A stretch of DNA of 64,000 nt. Origin: an uncultured Bacteroidaceae bacterium (GTDB taxonomy: Bacteria; Bacteroidota; Bacteroidia; Bacteroidales; Bacteroidaceae). The position numbers were made by a program, and so were the translations under genes. Shown here one piece after another: positions 9,420-18,350 of this stretch (positions are counted from its first letter, which is position 1; each line of letters begins with the position of its first letter). A model generated the notes under the pieces. The model had not been told where the DNA came from and made no database searches. It saw only the letters and a program-made list of their open reading frames with translations. Location of the stretch: the NCBI GenBank assembly GCA_905235525.1, contig CAJOLW010000024.1, forward strand, positions 1-64,000, given 5' to 3'.

Positions 9420-12317
9420 TTATCTGTCGCGATTGCCCCATTTCTTGTCATAACGTTCCCCACTATCAACTTTTCCGCCAAACATGTTGAGACGGTAGCG
9501 CACATGGAGCATGGCGTAAGAGTTGATGCTGTTGTAGTGGGTATCGCTGCGATTGGTTGCACCCACATATCGGTCGAAATTACTCTGTTCTTGCAAGAGG
9601 TCATAGAAGTTCAGAGCCACAACGAGGGTCTTGCTTCTAAGGAAAGTCTTAGACACCTGACCATTCCAAATAAGTTCATTCGTGTTCATTGATGGGTCGT
9701 TGTAACCACGACGGCTATGCTCACGCAAATTGGTGCTAAACTCAAATCCCATCGGGAAACGAATCAACATCTGTCCACCGTAACTAAACTGCCATGTGTC
9801 GAGATTAGCGTTGGGCTGTAGTTCGTTGCGAGTGTGTTGATAGTTCACATTGCCATCCAGGGTCACTTCAAGCCAATCATTACGAAAACTAGCATTGAGC
9901 CGTTCGTTCAGATTGATGGAACGGGTGGTGTTCTTCTCAGCATCAGCCATCCTTTGTGCTACATAACTCACATAGTTGTTGTAGCGGACACGCGTGTCCG
10001 TACCGATGTTCCAATGGGCGGTGGTGTCGATGGCGGTATTGAATGTAAAGCCACCGTCGGCATTCCAGTTGCCGTTAATATTCTCAGGGCGCGAGACACT
10101 TCCACCCGTCTCTGCATTGTAGCGCACAAGGTTGGAGATGCTGTTGCGTGTGTTTCGGTAGTTGGCATAAACTACAATGGAACGCTTCCAGCGAGCAATG
10201 TAATTATTGTAATAGAGATTAAGTGAATTGGTGAACTGTGGTTTCAATCCCGGGTTACCCTGTGTGATGTAGAGCGGATTGGAGTCATCGGTGATGTCAA
10301 GCAACTGCGTAATGTCAGGTTGGCGTGTATCGCCACGGTACTGTACACGGAAATTGCTTTGGTCGCTGAACTTGTAGCGGAAATTAATGGTGGGCGTGAA
10401 ATTCATCACGGTACGGGTGGTATCCACGTATTTGCCCCGATAGTCTTGAATGAAGTTGGAATGCTGAGGCTGCAAGAGAACACCGATATTGTAGTCGAAC
10501 TTCTCCTCACGATGGCGCAGGGTCAGACGGATGTTATGGGTGTAGTTCTTGTATTCAGAATAACGGCTGAGGTTTTTGTCCAAGAAGTCTTCCATTGGCA
10601 CCTGCAAGGATGCGAACTGCGAGTTGGGACCCAGCCAAGTGTCCCAATCCCGATAAGCAGGGACGATGCCTGCAAAGACATCTGTCGGCTCATGGCTGAA
10701 ATCAAATGTCTGGCGGTCGCTCTTGTTCTGGTTGTAGCGCAGTTCATAGTTTGCCGACAGATGCGCCCCTTTCCAAAGTGGTTCGCTATAAGTGGCGCTC
10801 AACACATATCCCTTGTTGTCGGAAGGGGTCTCGTTGTATCGTGCCGTAAAGTAGGTGGAGTCCTGACCTGCCTGATTCTGCATACGGAAAAGGTACACCT
10901 CATTGTTCGAAGCATTCTTCTGACGATTCTTTCCCGCGCTTCCTTCTACACGAAACGTGATATTTCGTCCCTTCGGGTTCAAGCGGCGATAGAACTGCAA
11001 CATACCCCATATGTTTTGGTTTCTCCCGAAACTGAGGTTGGCTTGGTCATTCCTGTTCACAGCCATTTGCTGTTGATTCATCAAGGTGATGGCATCGTCT
11101 GTTAGCGGATTGGTTGTGTATAGATAAGGGTCATCACTGAACGTGGCGGAGAGAGAGGTTGTCGTACCATCGTTTGTAGCCGAGGAGCCATTGGCGCGCA
11201 ACAAGATGTTGCTCAAGGTGTCAGGTTTCCATTCCACACGCATGTTGCCGTTCCAGTTGTTGTTGCGCGTCAGATTGACCGACATTCTGTTGGAGAACGT
11301 ACGGTAATCCTGACTGTAAAAGTTTTCACTGGCATTTTCATTGCGGTTGTCACCATTGCGATGATTCCATTGCACACTCAAATCCACCTTCAACTTTTTC
11401 CCGTCATCATAGTTCAAGTTTGTGCCCAACATCTTGTTGGTGTTCAGTCCTCTGCGATTCCACCATCCAGCATTTTCCTCCTTGTTGTTGGCATTTCCCA
11501 TCAGCACAAAACGCGTCTTGTCGGTAAAACTGGTGCCCATACCTCGCATGGCATAGCGGTCTTCCGTACCCCCTGCAATGTCAAAGTTGGTCATATATCC
11601 CCTATTCATTCCTTTTTTGATAGAGAAGTCTAGAACTGTCTCCTTCTCTCCGTCGTCAATACCAGTAATACGCGATTGGTCACTCTGCTGATCATAGAAC
11701 TTCACATTCTGTATGATGCTCACAGGCAGATTTTTCAGTGCCGTTTCAATGTCACCTAACATGAATTCCTTGCCATCCAGCAGGATTTTCTTCACAGGCT
11801 TACCATTGATGGTGATATTGCCATCCTCGTCTATATCAGCACCTGGCAATCGCTTGATGAGTTCCTCCACAGCCGAACCTTCAGGGGTGCGGAATGCTTC
11901 AGGATTGTACAGCAATGTGTCCTTCTTCACGACCACCTGTGCTGCATTCGCCTTCACCACAGCCTCTTTCAGCAGCATGTCATCCGTTGCCATACGAATG
12001 TCTCCCAGATCCATGTTTTGTACTCTGCGAAGGGTGACCTCGCGTTCAACGGTCTGATAACCCACAAACGAAATCTTCAACCGGAATGTGCCCACCGAGG
12101 GTACATCCACCGAGAAATTGCCCCTTTCATTGGAAACAGTACCACCTACAAAAGAACTATCTGCTACGGTAAACAATTGGACGGATACATGCTCCATCGG
12201 TTCTTTCGAATCAGCATCTGTCAAATGACCATTAATTGTAAATCGTTGTACTTCTTGCGCCAAAGCGTATGTTGCTGTCATACAAAACAGCACAAATAAC
12301 AATAATACATTCTTCAT
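9420..12317 (-). CDS. Outer-membrane beta-barrel receptor with carboxypeptidase-regulatory-like domain (TonB-dependent type)
   Basis: The start at 12317 (MKNVLLLFVLFCMTATYALAQ) gives a clean signal peptide and 965 residues; a start 18 bases upstream merely adds six residues. Residues about 25-110 are a carboxypeptidase-D-regulatory-like beta domain (INGHLTDADSKEPMEHVSVQ). A plug-like segment follows (VEELIKRLPGADIDEDGNIT, with GKPVKKILLDGKEF). The rest is a long barrel rich in alternating aromatic strands, matching the OMP_b-brl family. It is not a SusC: no SusD partner is adjacent. As first gene of the operon it probably carries the oligosaccharide or another product of the enzymes encoded downstream. 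Its promoter box at 12464-12471 leaves a leader of about 140 bases. Confidence 0.88.
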   Translation of the reverse strand: MKNVLLLFVLFCMTATYALAQEVQRFTINGHLTDADSKEPMEHVSVQLFTVADSSFVGGTVSNERGNFSVDVPSVGTFRLKISFVGYQTVEREVTLRRVQNMDLGDIRMATDDMLLKEAVVKANAAQVVVKKDTLLYNPEAFRTPEGSAVEELIKRLPGADIDEDGNITINGKPVKKILLDGKEFMLGDIETALKNLPVSIIQNVKFYDQQSDQSRITGIDDGEKETVLDFSIKKGMNRGYMTNFDIAGGTEDRYAMRGMGTSFTDKTRFVLMGNANNKEENAGWWNRRGLNTNKMLGTNLNYDDGKKLKVDLSVQWNHRNGDNRNENASENFYSQDYRTFSNRMSVNLTRNNNWNGNMRVEWKPDTLSNILLRANGSSATNDGTTTSLSATFSDDPYLYTTNPLTDDAITLMNQQQMAVNRNDQANLSFGRNQNIWGMLQFYRRLNPKGRNITFRVEGSAGKNRQKNASNNEVYLFRMQNQAGQDSTYFTARYNETPSDNKGYVLSATYSEPLWKGAHLSANYELRYNQNKSDRQTFDFSHEPTDVFAGIVPAYRDWDTWLGPNSQFASLQVPMEDFLDKNLSRYSEYKNYTHNIRLTLRHREEKFDYNIGVLLQPQHSNFIQDYRGKYVDTTRTVMNFTPTINFRYKFSDQSNFRVQYRGDTRQPDITQLLDITDDSNPLYITQGNPGLKPQFTNSLNLYYNNYIARWKRSIVVYANYRNTRNSISNLVRYNAETGGSVSRPENINGNWNADGGFTFNTAIDTTAHWNIGTDTRVRYNNYVSYVAQRMADAEKNTTRSINLNERLNASFRNDWLEVTLDGNVNYQHTRNELQPNANLDTWQFSYGGQMLIRFPMGFEFSTNLREHSRRGYNDPSMNTNELIWNGQVSKTFLRSKTLVVALNFYDLLQEQSNFDRYVGATNRSDTHYNSINSYAMLHVRYRLNMFGGKVDSGERYDKKWGNRDR

Positions 12318-12463
12318 ACTTATATCTACATGCATCTACATGCGTTTTTTCTCTCTCCTTTTACTGACCCACACTTCCATTTGAGGTAAAAGGACGCATA
12401 TGTACATTATGCTTTTTTAACGAAAGGTCTTTGGTACATATATAGAGCATTTAGTGTCAAGTG

Positions 12464-12471
12464 CAAAGATA
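12464..12471 (-). promoter_or_regulatory. -7 box for the glycan operon
   Basis: TATCTTTG on the minus strand, about 147 bases before the receptor start at 12317. It is the only good match upstream of this operon. The long leader could hold regulation, but no known riboswitch is recognised in it. Confidence 0.65.
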
Positions 12472-12576
12472 GGTTTTTTGTAGGATGAAAGAGCGATAAA
12501 AATAAAAAAAATGAAATTATGAATGAAAAAATGTCAGTTTTCAACCTTCAGAGCCCCCTTTTCCCCATTTTTTCCC

Positions 12577-12584
12577 TATCTTTG
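12577..12584 (+). promoter_or_regulatory. -7 box for the GH2 gene
   Basis: TATCTTTG, 46 bases before the ATG at 12631. Its position downstream of an alternative ATG at 12523 argues that 12631 is the true start. Confidence 0.7.
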
Positions 12585-12630
12585 CCCTAAAATATCAAAG
12601 ACACTCAAACCCATTCAATTTTTACTGACA

Positions 12631-14454
12631 ATGAAAAAAATACTGAAATTTGTTTTGACACTCACTTTGGGGACACTCCTCCCCACATTTGTTCATGCTG
12701 ACACACTCCCATTGGTGGGCAATGTACTGGCACGTAAAACCACCTCCATGAATGGCGAATGGAACTACATTGTGGACGTGCAGGAAGAGGGGTACTATGA
12801 CTATCGCATGAACCCCACACCCTGGGGCTTCTTCCGCAATGCGAAACCACAGCGTCCTGAGGATTTGGTGGAGTATGACTTTGATGCTTCACCTACCATG
12901 CCCATCCCGTCAGATTGGAACACCAGAGACGAACGCCTGTTCTTCTACGAGGGTACGGTATGGTTCAAGAAAAGTTTCGACTGGCATCCTGTAGAGGGAC
13001 GCAACACTTTGCTCTACTTCGGCGCTGTCAATTATGACTGCCACGTCTATGTGAACGGCACCAAGGTGGGACACCACATCGGTGGGTTCACACCTTTCAA
13101 TTTCGATGTGACCCAACAACTGAAAGATGGCGAGAACACCATCATCGTGAAAGTAGATAACAAGCGCCATGCTGAAGATGTGCCCACACAAATCTTCGAC
13201 TGGTGGAACTACGGAGGCATCACCCGTGACGTGCTCCTCGTCGACGTTGCCCCTCTCTATATCGAGAACTACTCCCTGCACATCCAGAAGCCATACTCCA
13301 TGAAGGGTGACAAACTCAATGCACAACAGCAGTTGCAGTTCCAGATGAAACTGAACAAGGCTGAAGCAGGACAGCAGGTGACACTCAGCATTCCAGAACT
13401 GAAATTCAACAAGACCGTCACCACCGATGCAGAAGGAAAGGCAGCATGCCACTTCATGGCAAAGCCACAATTATGGTCGCCAGAGAATCCCAAACTCTAT
13501 CGTGTCAATCTTACGCTCAATGGTGAGACATTGACCGATGACATCGGTTTCCGCACCATCGAGACACGCGGCAAGCAAATCCTGCTCAATGGCAAACCCA
13601 TCTTCCTCAAAGGCATCTCCATCCATGAGGAGAAACCCAATGGAGGTGGTCGTGCCAACAGTACAGAAGATGCCCACACACTCCTCTCATGGGCAAAGGA
13701 ACTGGGCTGCAACTTCGTACGTCTGGCACACTATCCTCACAACGAATACGCCATCAAAGAGGCTGAACGCATGGGCATCCTCGTATGGTCGGAAATTCCT
13801 GTCTATTGGACGATTGCATGGACAAACACCCAGACTTTCGACAATGCACAGGCACAATTGCGCGACATGATTGCACGCGACCAGAATCGTGCCAACATCA
13901 TCATCTGGAGCATCGCCAACGAAACACCCCACTCCCCTCAACGTGACTCGTTCCTCAGCAGACTCGCCACGTATGCACGCACACAAGATAACACCCGCCT
14001 CATCTCAATGGCCATGGAGGTGACAGGTGCTTCCAACTACGTGAATCGTCTGAACGACAACATGAACAAATACGTAGATGTCGTAAGTTTCAACCAATAC
14101 ATCGGTTGGTATCGCGATGTGAATGATGCCCCCAAGATGAAGTGGGAGATTCCTTACGACAAACCCGTCATCATCAGCGAATTTGGTGGAGGTGCAAAAG
14201 CAGGCCATCATGGTGAGAAGAACCAGCGTTGGACGGAAGAGTTCCAAGAAAACCTCTACCGCGAAAACATTGCCATGATTGACAAGATTGAAGGACTCTC
14301 AGGCACTACTCCATGGATTCTCAAGGATTTCCGTTCACCCCGTCGTGTCCTTCCTGACATCCAGCAATACTACAACCGCAAGGGACTCGTCAGCGATGAT
14401 GGCAAGAAGAAAAAAGCCTTTTACGTGTTGCAGGAATGGTATAAGGGAAAATGA
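12631..14454 (+). CDS. Glycoside hydrolase family 2, beta-glucuronidase-like
   Basis: From the start at 12631 the protein has 607 residues and a signal peptide (MKKILKFVLTLTLGTLLP, cut near VHA-D). Domain order is the GH2 sugar-binding jelly roll (GTVWFKKSFDW, YVNGTKVGHHIGGFTPFNFD), an Ig-like sandwich, then the TIM barrel. The acid/base is Glu431 in WSIANETPHSP and the nucleophile Glu517 in VIISEFGGGA. The C-terminal WILKDFRSPRR is characteristic of the beta-glucuronidase branch rather than LacZ. It is read divergently from the glycan operon and may remove glucuronic acid or galactose side chains. Substrate assignment is moderate. Translation ends just before a long hairpin shared with manA. 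Confidence 0.88.
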   Translation: MKKILKFVLTLTLGTLLPTFVHADTLPLVGNVLARKTTSMNGEWNYIVDVQEEGYYDYRMNPTPWGFFRNAKPQRPEDLVEYDFDASPTMPIPSDWNTRDERLFFYEGTVWFKKSFDWHPVEGRNTLLYFGAVNYDCHVYVNGTKVGHHIGGFTPFNFDVTQQLKDGENTIIVKVDNKRHAEDVPTQIFDWWNYGGITRDVLLVDVAPLYIENYSLHIQKPYSMKGDKLNAQQQLQFQMKLNKAEAGQQVTLSIPELKFNKTVTTDAEGKAACHFMAKPQLWSPENPKLYRVNLTLNGETLTDDIGFRTIETRGKQILLNGKPIFLKGISIHEEKPNGGGRANSTEDAHTLLSWAKELGCNFVRLAHYPHNEYAIKEAERMGILVWSEIPVYWTIAWTNTQTFDNAQAQLRDMIARDQNRANIIIWSIANETPHSPQRDSFLSRLATYARTQDNTRLISMAMEVTGASNYVNRLNDNMNKYVDVVSFNQYIGWYRDVNDAPKMKWEIPYDKPVIISEFGGGAKAGHHGEKNQRWTEEFQENLYRENIAMIDKIEGLSGTTPWILKDFRSPRRVLPDIQQYYNRKGLVSDDGKKKKAFYVLQEWYKGK

Positions 14455-14462
14455 GAGAATGA

Positions 14463-14539
14463 AAAAATGAAAGAATGAGAGAATGAAAAAGTCCTTCTGG
14501 ATGATGGAGCAAATTTCATTCTCTCATTCTTTCATTTTC
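14463..14539. terminator. Long purine-rich hairpin between convergent genes
   Basis: A perfect 26-bp inverted repeat (14463-14488 with 14514-14539) of AATGAAAGAATGAGAG-type low-complexity sequence with a 25-base loop. It fills the gap between the GH2 and manA stops and touches the manA stop codon. It probably terminates both transcripts. Confidence 0.75.
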
Positions 14540-15582
14540 TATTTGCTTGTGATGTGTAAGAAACGTGTGATCATGCTGCCCACACTGCGATCCATATTGT
14601 CGATATAGGCATCGAGGATGCGGGTCTTGCCATGCAGCGGAATGACATCATAGTCTGCAATGGAGGCAGGGATGAGGGTGCTGTGTCCTTCACGCAACAG
14701 GATTTCATCGCCCGTAGTGCGCATGCGGATGGTGCAATCACCCTGGATACACATGCTGATGATGAAACTGTCGTACTTAATGAGGTTGCGGTGGAAAGTA
14801 TCCGTCATCTCCGTCACCCTCACACTGAAATAAGGAGAATCGATAATGCGGTTGGCACGTCCTGCCACATCGCTGTATTGTGTACGGTACTCTTCCTCCA
14901 CATGGAAATTCAAGGCTTGCGATGCCAATTCCGTGTTCAGTTCACGAGGTTGTCCATCCATACCCGGACGGTTGTAGTCAAAAATGCGATACGTTACATC
15001 AGACGACTGCTGCACCTCTGCCAACAAGATGCCGCCACAGATGGCATGGACTCGTCCTGCAGGCAGGTAGAACACATCACCAGACTTCACCGCATGCTTT
15101 GCCAGCACATCTACAATCGTACCATCTTCCACCCGTCGCTTATACTCTTCTAGTGTAATTTCATCCTTGAAGCCTGCATACAAATAACTACCGGGGTTAG
15201 CGTCAATGATATACCAAATCTCACTCTTACCAAACTTCCCATGCACCCGCTGAGCCATATCGTCGTTGGGATGTACCTGAATGCTCAAATCCTTCTCTGC
15301 ATCAATGAACTTAACCAGCAGCGGCAATTTCCCGCCATATTTCCTTGCCACCTTTCCACCGAGGATGCGGGCTGGAGATTGGCCAATCACACTATTGAGG
15401 TCTTTACCTGCAAAGATTCCATTGCTGACGATGCTTGTACTTGACGGCACTGCACTCACCTCCCAACTCTCACCAATCGGTTCATCTGTTGGATTCATAC
15501 CCTTATAGGGACGCAAGCGCCTCCCCCCCCACACAACCGTATGGAGATTCGGTTCAAACAAGAATGGATAAAGTGACATCAT
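14539..15582 (-). CDS. manA: Mannose-6-phosphate isomerase, class I
   Basis: A 347-residue type I phosphomannose isomerase of the shorter bacterial form. It interconverts mannose-6-phosphate and fructose-6-phosphate. Zinc-ligand motifs are visible: SIQVHPND, KSEIWYI and GRVHAICGG. YRIFDYNRPG is the conserved block before the C-terminal cupin. No signal peptide, so cytoplasmic. A second ATG immediately follows the first, so the start is uncertain by one codon. A TACCTTTG box ends 26 bases upstream, giving its own short-leader transcript. It supplies mannose entry to glycolysis or GDP-mannose, in keeping with the mannosyltransferase at 58.7 kb. Confidence 0.95.
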   Translation of the reverse strand: MMSLYPFLFEPNLHTVVWGGRRLRPYKGMNPTDEPIGESWEVSAVPSSTSIVSNGIFAGKDLNSVIGQSPARILGGKVARKYGGKLPLLVKFIDAEKDLSIQVHPNDDMAQRVHGKFGKSEIWYIIDANPGSYLYAGFKDEITLEEYKRRVEDGTIVDVLAKHAVKSGDVFYLPAGRVHAICGGILLAEVQQSSDVTYRIFDYNRPGMDGQPRELNTELASQALNFHVEEEYRTQYSDVAGRANRIIDSPYFSVRVTEMTDTFHRNLIKYDSFIISMCIQGDCTIRMRTTGDEILLREGHSTLIPASIADYDVIPLHGKTRILDAYIDNMDRSVGSMITRFLHITSK

Positions 15583-15608
15583 AGTCCTACATTTTTCTTA
15601 TGCGGACA

Positions 15609-15616
15609 CAAAGGTA
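15609..15616 (-). promoter_or_regulatory. -7 box for manA
   Basis: TACCTTTG on the minus strand, 26 bases upstream of the manA start codon. Confidence 0.7.
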
Positions 15617-15733
15617 GCATTTTTTTGACGAAGAACAAGGAATGAAACATAAGAATATTTCTCTTTCACATAAAAAAGTGATTGAATTGACAAAAAAATC
15701 CCTGTTCTTCATTTCCAATTCCCAATTCTTTAT

Positions 15734-15741
15734 TATCTTTG
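15734..15741 (+). promoter_or_regulatory. -7 box for the DUF4332 gene
   Basis: TATCTTTG, 80 bases before the start at 15822. The leader between them is AT-rich. Confidence 0.7.
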
Positions 15742-15821
15742 CAAACAGAAAGTTCTTTACTTTATTAAGATACTTATACATTAGTATTAATTAAATTTAT
15801 CAATCTAAAACCATTACCACT

Positions 15822-16223
15822 ATGGCCTACAAAATCATTGACGTAGAGGGCATCGGTCCCGTGTATGCCGAGAAACTCCAAACCATTGGCATCAAGACAA
15901 CTGAAGAGTATTTGGAAAAAGCAGCCACACCTGCTGGTCGTAAAGCATTGGCTGAAGCAACAGGCATCAGCCCTAAACTCATCCTCAAGTGCCACGCTGA
16001 CTTGTTCCGCATCAACGGCATCGCCAGTCAATTCGCAGAACTGCTTGAAGCCGCAGGTGTGGATACAGTAAAAGAATTCCGTCACCGAGTAGCCGCCAAT
16101 CTCCAGCCTAAACTCGTTGAGGTAAACGACCAAAAAAACCTCTGCAATCGTGTGCCCAGTGTTTCCGAACTGGAAAAGATGATTGCTCAGGCGAAGGAAC
16201 TGGAACCTGTACTCACCTACTAA
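15822..16223 (+). CDS. DUF4332 helix-hairpin-helix protein
   Basis: A 133-residue cytoplasmic protein made of tandem helix-hairpin-helix-like units. IDVEGIGPVYAEKLQTIGI and INGIASQFAELLEAAGVDTV both show the hGxGxxxAxxL pattern that binds nucleic acid or protein nonspecifically. It matches the DUF4332 family in length. It stands alone, with its own promoter and terminator. Function is unknown; a role in nucleic-acid binding is inferred from the fold only. Confidence 0.85.
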   Translation: MAYKIIDVEGIGPVYAEKLQTIGIKTTEEYLEKAATPAGRKALAEATGISPKLILKCHADLFRINGIASQFAELLEAAGVDTVKEFRHRVAANLQPKLVEVNDQKNLCNRVPSVSELEKMIAQAKELEPVLTY

Positions 16224-16242
16224 AAAGACTCCAATGTGACAC

Positions 16243-16284
16243 AAAAAAAGAGGGCAGCCAACGTAATTGGAAGCCCTCTCTTTT
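16243..16284 (+). terminator. Rho-independent terminator after the DUF4332 gene
   Basis: AGAGGGC (16249-16255) pairs with GCCCTCT (16273-16279), flanked by an A tract on the left and TCTTTT on the right. Confidence 0.8.
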
Positions 16285-16338
16285 CAATCAGCACGATGAG
16301 CCTACTTGCTTTTTTGCCAAATTCATAAATATAAAACC

Positions 16339-17520
16339 ATGATGAGAACATTGAAAACCATATTGCCTGTTATCATGGCAGCCGTTTGCTGTATTCAAGT
16401 GATGGCTCAGATGCCCAATTCCCGCAGAGAAAGTTTTCCTGAAGGGTCCTATTCACCTGTTACCAACATTAACAAAGGGTCTTATCCACGTGTACTATCC
16501 GACAACAAAGTCATGTTCCGTGTAAACGCCCCACAAGCACAAAACGTTCAAATAGACCTTGGTGGCACCAAATATGATTTACAGAAAACGGGAAGTGGTG
16601 CATGGACAGTGACTACCCAGCCACAAGTACCTGGATTTCATTATTATTCACTAATTATCGATGGTGTATCAGTGGCAGACCCAGCAAGCCAAACATTTTA
16701 TGGATGCAGCCGGTGGTCAAGTGCAATAGAGATTCCTGAGGCGGGAATGGATGTTTTTGAAGTACAGAATGTACCTCATGGTGAGGTGCGCACTGTCTAT
16801 TATTATTCCAAGGTAGAGGATTCATGGCGACCATTGATGGTTTATACCCCTGCAGGCTATAACGAAAGCAAACAGGATTACCCTGTAGTTTATATCCAAC
16901 ATGGAGGTGGTGAGGATCATCGTGGATGGATGGAGCAAGGCCGTACTGCACAGATCTTGGACAATCTGATTGCTGCCGGAAAATCGACACCAATGATTAT
17001 AGTGAGTGCCAACAGCAATGTGCAGTCACGCAATGGCGGCATGGGCGGTGGATACAGTTGGCAAGGCATGCAGACTTTCCGTAGCGAGTTGATTGAAAAT
17101 GTGATACCATTTGTGGAGAAGAACTACCATGTCAAGAAAGACCGCAAAAGCCGTGCCATGTGTGGTCTTTCAATGGGTGGGGGACAGTCTTTCTATATTG
17201 GACTGCGTGATCCCGAAGTCTTTGCCAACGTAGGTGTATTCTCTACAGGTATGTTCGGTGGCATTTCTGGCGCATCAAACTTTGACCTTGAATCCGAGAT
17301 ACCTGGTATGCTGACTGACACCCAAACATTCAACAAGCAGTTTGATGTGTTTTTCTTAAGTTGCGGTGAGCAAGATCCACGCATCGAATATACACGCAAC
17401 ATTGTCAAGAAGATGCGTGATGGCGGAGTAGAGGTACGTTTCAATTCATATCCTGGTGACCATGAATGGCAAGTATGGCGCAAATCACTGCATGAATTTG
17501 TACAATACCTTTTCAAATAA
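16339..17520 (+). CDS. Secreted CE1-type esterase, second paralogue
   Basis: The start at 16339 (MMRTLKTILPVIMAAVCCIQ) gives a signal peptide and 393 residues; a start 33 bases upstream would spoil the signal sequence. An E-set domain (VMFRVNAPQAQNVQIDLGG) precedes the hydrolase. The nucleophile serine is in CGLSMGGG near residue 278, the acid is probably the Asp of SCGEQDPR, and the base is the His of GDHEWQVW. It resembles the esterase at 47745 much more closely (VMFR..AP.AQ.VQIDLG, HGGGED.RGW) than the operon-borne one at 7037. It has no obvious strong promoter box and no neighbours in the same unit. Likely acts on acetylated or feruloylated hemicellulose. Confidence 0.87.
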   Translation: MMRTLKTILPVIMAAVCCIQVMAQMPNSRRESFPEGSYSPVTNINKGSYPRVLSDNKVMFRVNAPQAQNVQIDLGGTKYDLQKTGSGAWTVTTQPQVPGFHYYSLIIDGVSVADPASQTFYGCSRWSSAIEIPEAGMDVFEVQNVPHGEVRTVYYYSKVEDSWRPLMVYTPAGYNESKQDYPVVYIQHGGGEDHRGWMEQGRTAQILDNLIAAGKSTPMIIVSANSNVQSRNGGMGGGYSWQGMQTFRSELIENVIPFVEKNYHVKKDRKSRAMCGLSMGGGQSFYIGLRDPEVFANVGVFSTGMFGGISGASNFDLESEIPGMLTDTQTFNKQFDVFFLSCGEQDPRIEYTRNIVKKMRDGGVEVRFNSYPGDHEWQVWRKSLHEFVQYLFK

Positions 17521-17576
17521 CATTTTCAAGAACAAATCAACCGGATCGGTTTCACCATATACAATATAAAAAATTG

Positions 17577-17631
17577 GTCACATTTTATTAAAATATAGTC
17601 ACATTTTATAAAAAAACAGTCAAATTTTATT
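17577..17631 (+). repeat. Three 21-nt phased direct repeats upstream of the LemA operon
   Basis: GTCACATTTTATT, GTCACATTTTATA and GTCAAATTTTATT begin at 17577, 17598 and 17619, exactly 21 bases apart, or two helical turns. They end 20 bases before the -7 box, where activator or repressor sites are expected. Confidence 0.7.
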
Positions 17632-17651
17632 TATAATACATAAAGTATCTG

Positions 17652-17659
17652 TATATTTG
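17652..17659 (+). promoter_or_regulatory. -7 box for the LemA-to-C13 operon
   Basis: TATATTTG, 75 bases before the lemA start. No comparable box was found between the six following genes, so this may drive all of them. Confidence 0.65.
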
Positions 17660-17734
17660 CATATCTTAAATGATGAAAATCACAAAAAAAAACAAATACA
17701 AAAGGAAACAAATACTACCAAATTTTGAACAACT

Positions 17735-18298
17735 ATGGTTACAACTATCATCATTATTGTCGTCATCGCTGTCATTGTATTCGCAATTATCGGCATCTAC
17801 AACAATCTTGTGAAACTTCGCAACAATCGCGAGAACGCTTTTGCTGACATCGACGTGCAACTGAAACAGCGGTATGACCTCGTGCCTCAACTGGTGGCAA
17901 CGGTGAAAGGCTATGCCGAGCATGAGAAAGGACTGCTGGAGAACGTTACTGCCGCTCGTTCGGCTGCCATGAGCGCCACGAACATTGACGACAAAATTAA
18001 GGCTGACCAGATGCTGACTTCCGCCCTTGCAGGTCTGAAAGTACAGGTGGAGGCTTATCCGGATCTGAAAGCGAATCAAAACTTCATGCAGTTACAGGGT
18101 GAACTTGCTGACATTGAGAATAAGTTGGCGGCTGTGCGCCGTTTCTTCAACTCTGCCACTCGCGAACTGAACAACGCCGTGCAGACTTTCCCAAACAACA
18201 TCTTCGCCGGCATGTTCGGTTTCCACAAGGAGGCGATGTATGAGATTGAGGCTGCACAACGTGCGGAAGTGGAGAAAGCACCAGAAATCAAGTTCTAA
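17735..18298 (+). CDS. lemA: LemA family membrane protein
   Basis: A 187-residue protein, typical of LemA. One N-terminal transmembrane helix (residues 3-22) is followed by YNNLVKLRNNRENAFADIDV and LKQRYDLVPQLVATVKGY, the most conserved LemA stretches. The rest is helical and rich in coiled coil, ending FHKEAMYEIEAAQRAEVEKA. The helix anchors it in the inner membrane. Its biochemical function is unsettled, but bacterial lemA is very often followed by an M48 (HtpX-like) protease gene, as here 52 bases on. It opens the six-gene operon that ends with the C13 protease. Confidence 0.93.
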   Translation: MVTTIIIIVVIAVIVFAIIGIYNNLVKLRNNRENAFADIDVQLKQRYDLVPQLVATVKGYAEHEKGLLENVTAARSAAMSATNIDDKIKADQMLTSALAGLKVQVEAYPDLKANQNFMQLQGELADIENKLAAVRRFFNSATRELNNAVQTFPNNIFAGMFGFHKEAMYEIEAAQRAEVEKAPEIKF

Positions 18299-18350
18299 AT
18301 AACGAATAAGACGAGTTAACTGAATGTAATACAAAAGGGGAGTAAAGGTC

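Larger units (their letters stand above)
12318..12630. other. Divergent intergenic region between receptor operon and GH2 gene
   Basis: About 310 AT-rich bases with back-to-back promoters at 12464-12471 (minus) and 12577-12584 (plus). No other gene or strong inverted repeat was seen. Confidence 0.7.

Noticed and set aside
12318-12463. Riboswitch in the long leader of the glycan operon
   Set aside because: The leader is AT-rich with no conserved aptamer core that I can recognise.
16303-16318. Promoter for the esterase at 16339 within TACTTGCTTTTTTGCC
   Set aside because: It does not match TAnnTTTG without gaps, so it was not annotated.
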